From positions 45,759 through 109,758 of the forward strand of contig JAOZHZ010000021.1 of NCBI GenBank assembly GCA_026014615.1: DNA of 64,000 nucleotides. Direction: 5' to 3'. Source of the stretch: Candidatus Bathyarchaeota archaeon. GTDB lineage: Archaea; Thermoproteota; Bathyarchaeia; Bathyarchaeales; Bathycorpusculaceae. Positions 63,864 to 64,000 of the stretch are shown in pieces; the first letter of the stretch is position 1, and every line of letters starts with the position of its first letter. The translations under genes were made by a program, and so were the position numbers. A model generated the notes under the pieces. That model worked only from the letters and a program-made list of their open reading frames with translations, was not told where the DNA came from and made no database searches.

Positions 63864-63952
63864 GCTGGGGCTCTGGAACGGAAACCTTAGGAGAGAAGAA
63901 ATGAAAACCAACAAGCAAGTTGGAAATTCATCACCAAAGCCCACTCAGCCCC
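63864..63952 (-). ncRNA. Structured cassette element E6
   Basis: Outer helix as in E4, inner stem ATGAA/TTCAT, apical stem CCAAC/GTTGG with loop AAGCAA, loop TTAGGAGAGAA and tail ACTCAGCCCC. Frame relative to the ATG differs from E4 by an A deletion and later insertion, so a shared peptide is not conserved. Followed by a run (TCAAAAAAAGGAAAAAAGG) that on the minus strand resembles the terminators seen after other propeller stops. Predicts a propeller gene ending just outside the window. Confidence 0.72.
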
Positions 63953-64000
63953 TCTCAAACACAAATACATTAATTTTTCCGTCAAAAAAAGGAAAAAAGG

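Noticed and set aside
38814..63952. CRISPR array from the repeated elements
   Set aside because: Copies are kilobases apart, imperfect, and separated by genes; there is no spacer periodicity and no cas gene.

Overview
The window is archaeal chromosome. It carries an exosome operon (Rrp4, Rrp41, Rrp42 with L37Ae and Pcc1), SBDS, proteasome alpha, TFB, aIF1/SUI1, archaeal phosphoglycerate mutase, a DUF35/HMG-CoA-synthase module, a fused gamma-alpha 2-oxoacid:ferredoxin oxidoreductase, and TrmB and Lrp regulators. Many genes use TTG or GTG starts after GGAG-type ribosome sites, with TATA-like promoters. The gene mix suggests an anaerobic TACK-type archaeon, plausibly Bathyarchaeia. That placement is an inference, because no marker phylogeny could be run.

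Layout: 1-2.2 kb tRNA-modification and nucleotide genes (THUMP protein, KEOPS Cgi121, a phosphoribosyltransferase). 2.4-9.7 kb redox and metal genes: HutI, flavodoxin, three NifX-like proteins, an Mrp/NBP35 ATPase, a peroxiredoxin, an EncFtn-type ferritin-like protein and small regulators. Two of these transcription units share a 46-bp promoter element built from paired 15-bp palindromes. 9.7-13.6 kb metallo-beta-lactamase protein, radical SAM/SPASM protein and a sensor kinase. 13.7-18.1 kb exosome/proteasome operon, in which SBDS is interrupted by one in-frame TAA. 18.3-21 kb a small zinc-finger-like protein, a membrane wHTH protein and an orphan pair of contractile-injection-system genes. 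21-37 kb 2-oxoacid oxidoreductase, OB-fold proteins, Yip1-like protein, HMG-CoA synthase/thiolase pair, NAPRT, a second radical SAM protein, LamG surface protein, aIF1 and TFB, followed by tRNA-Gln.

From 38 kb to the end lies an accessory island. Six of the window's seven paralogous genes for roughly 860-900-residue surface proteins (signal peptide, Ig-like domain, PQQ-like beta-propeller, second Ig-like domain, Pro/Ser/Thr linker, C-terminal membrane anchor) sit here; a more distant seventh lies at 29-31.5 kb. Most have a dedicated TrmB or tandem-Lrp regulator at their 5' side. Six copies of an approximately 80-95-nt element with covarying helices are present. Five lie 56-65 nt downstream of a propeller stop codon; the sixth ends near the right edge and probably marks another propeller gene outside. 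Two copies are identical over 101 nt although the linked genes have diverged. The element's conserved loop is complementary to the Shine-Dalgarno type used by these genes. This RNA/regulator/surface-protein cassette system is the most likely undescribed biology here. One cassette (50.5-53.9 kb) is decaying.
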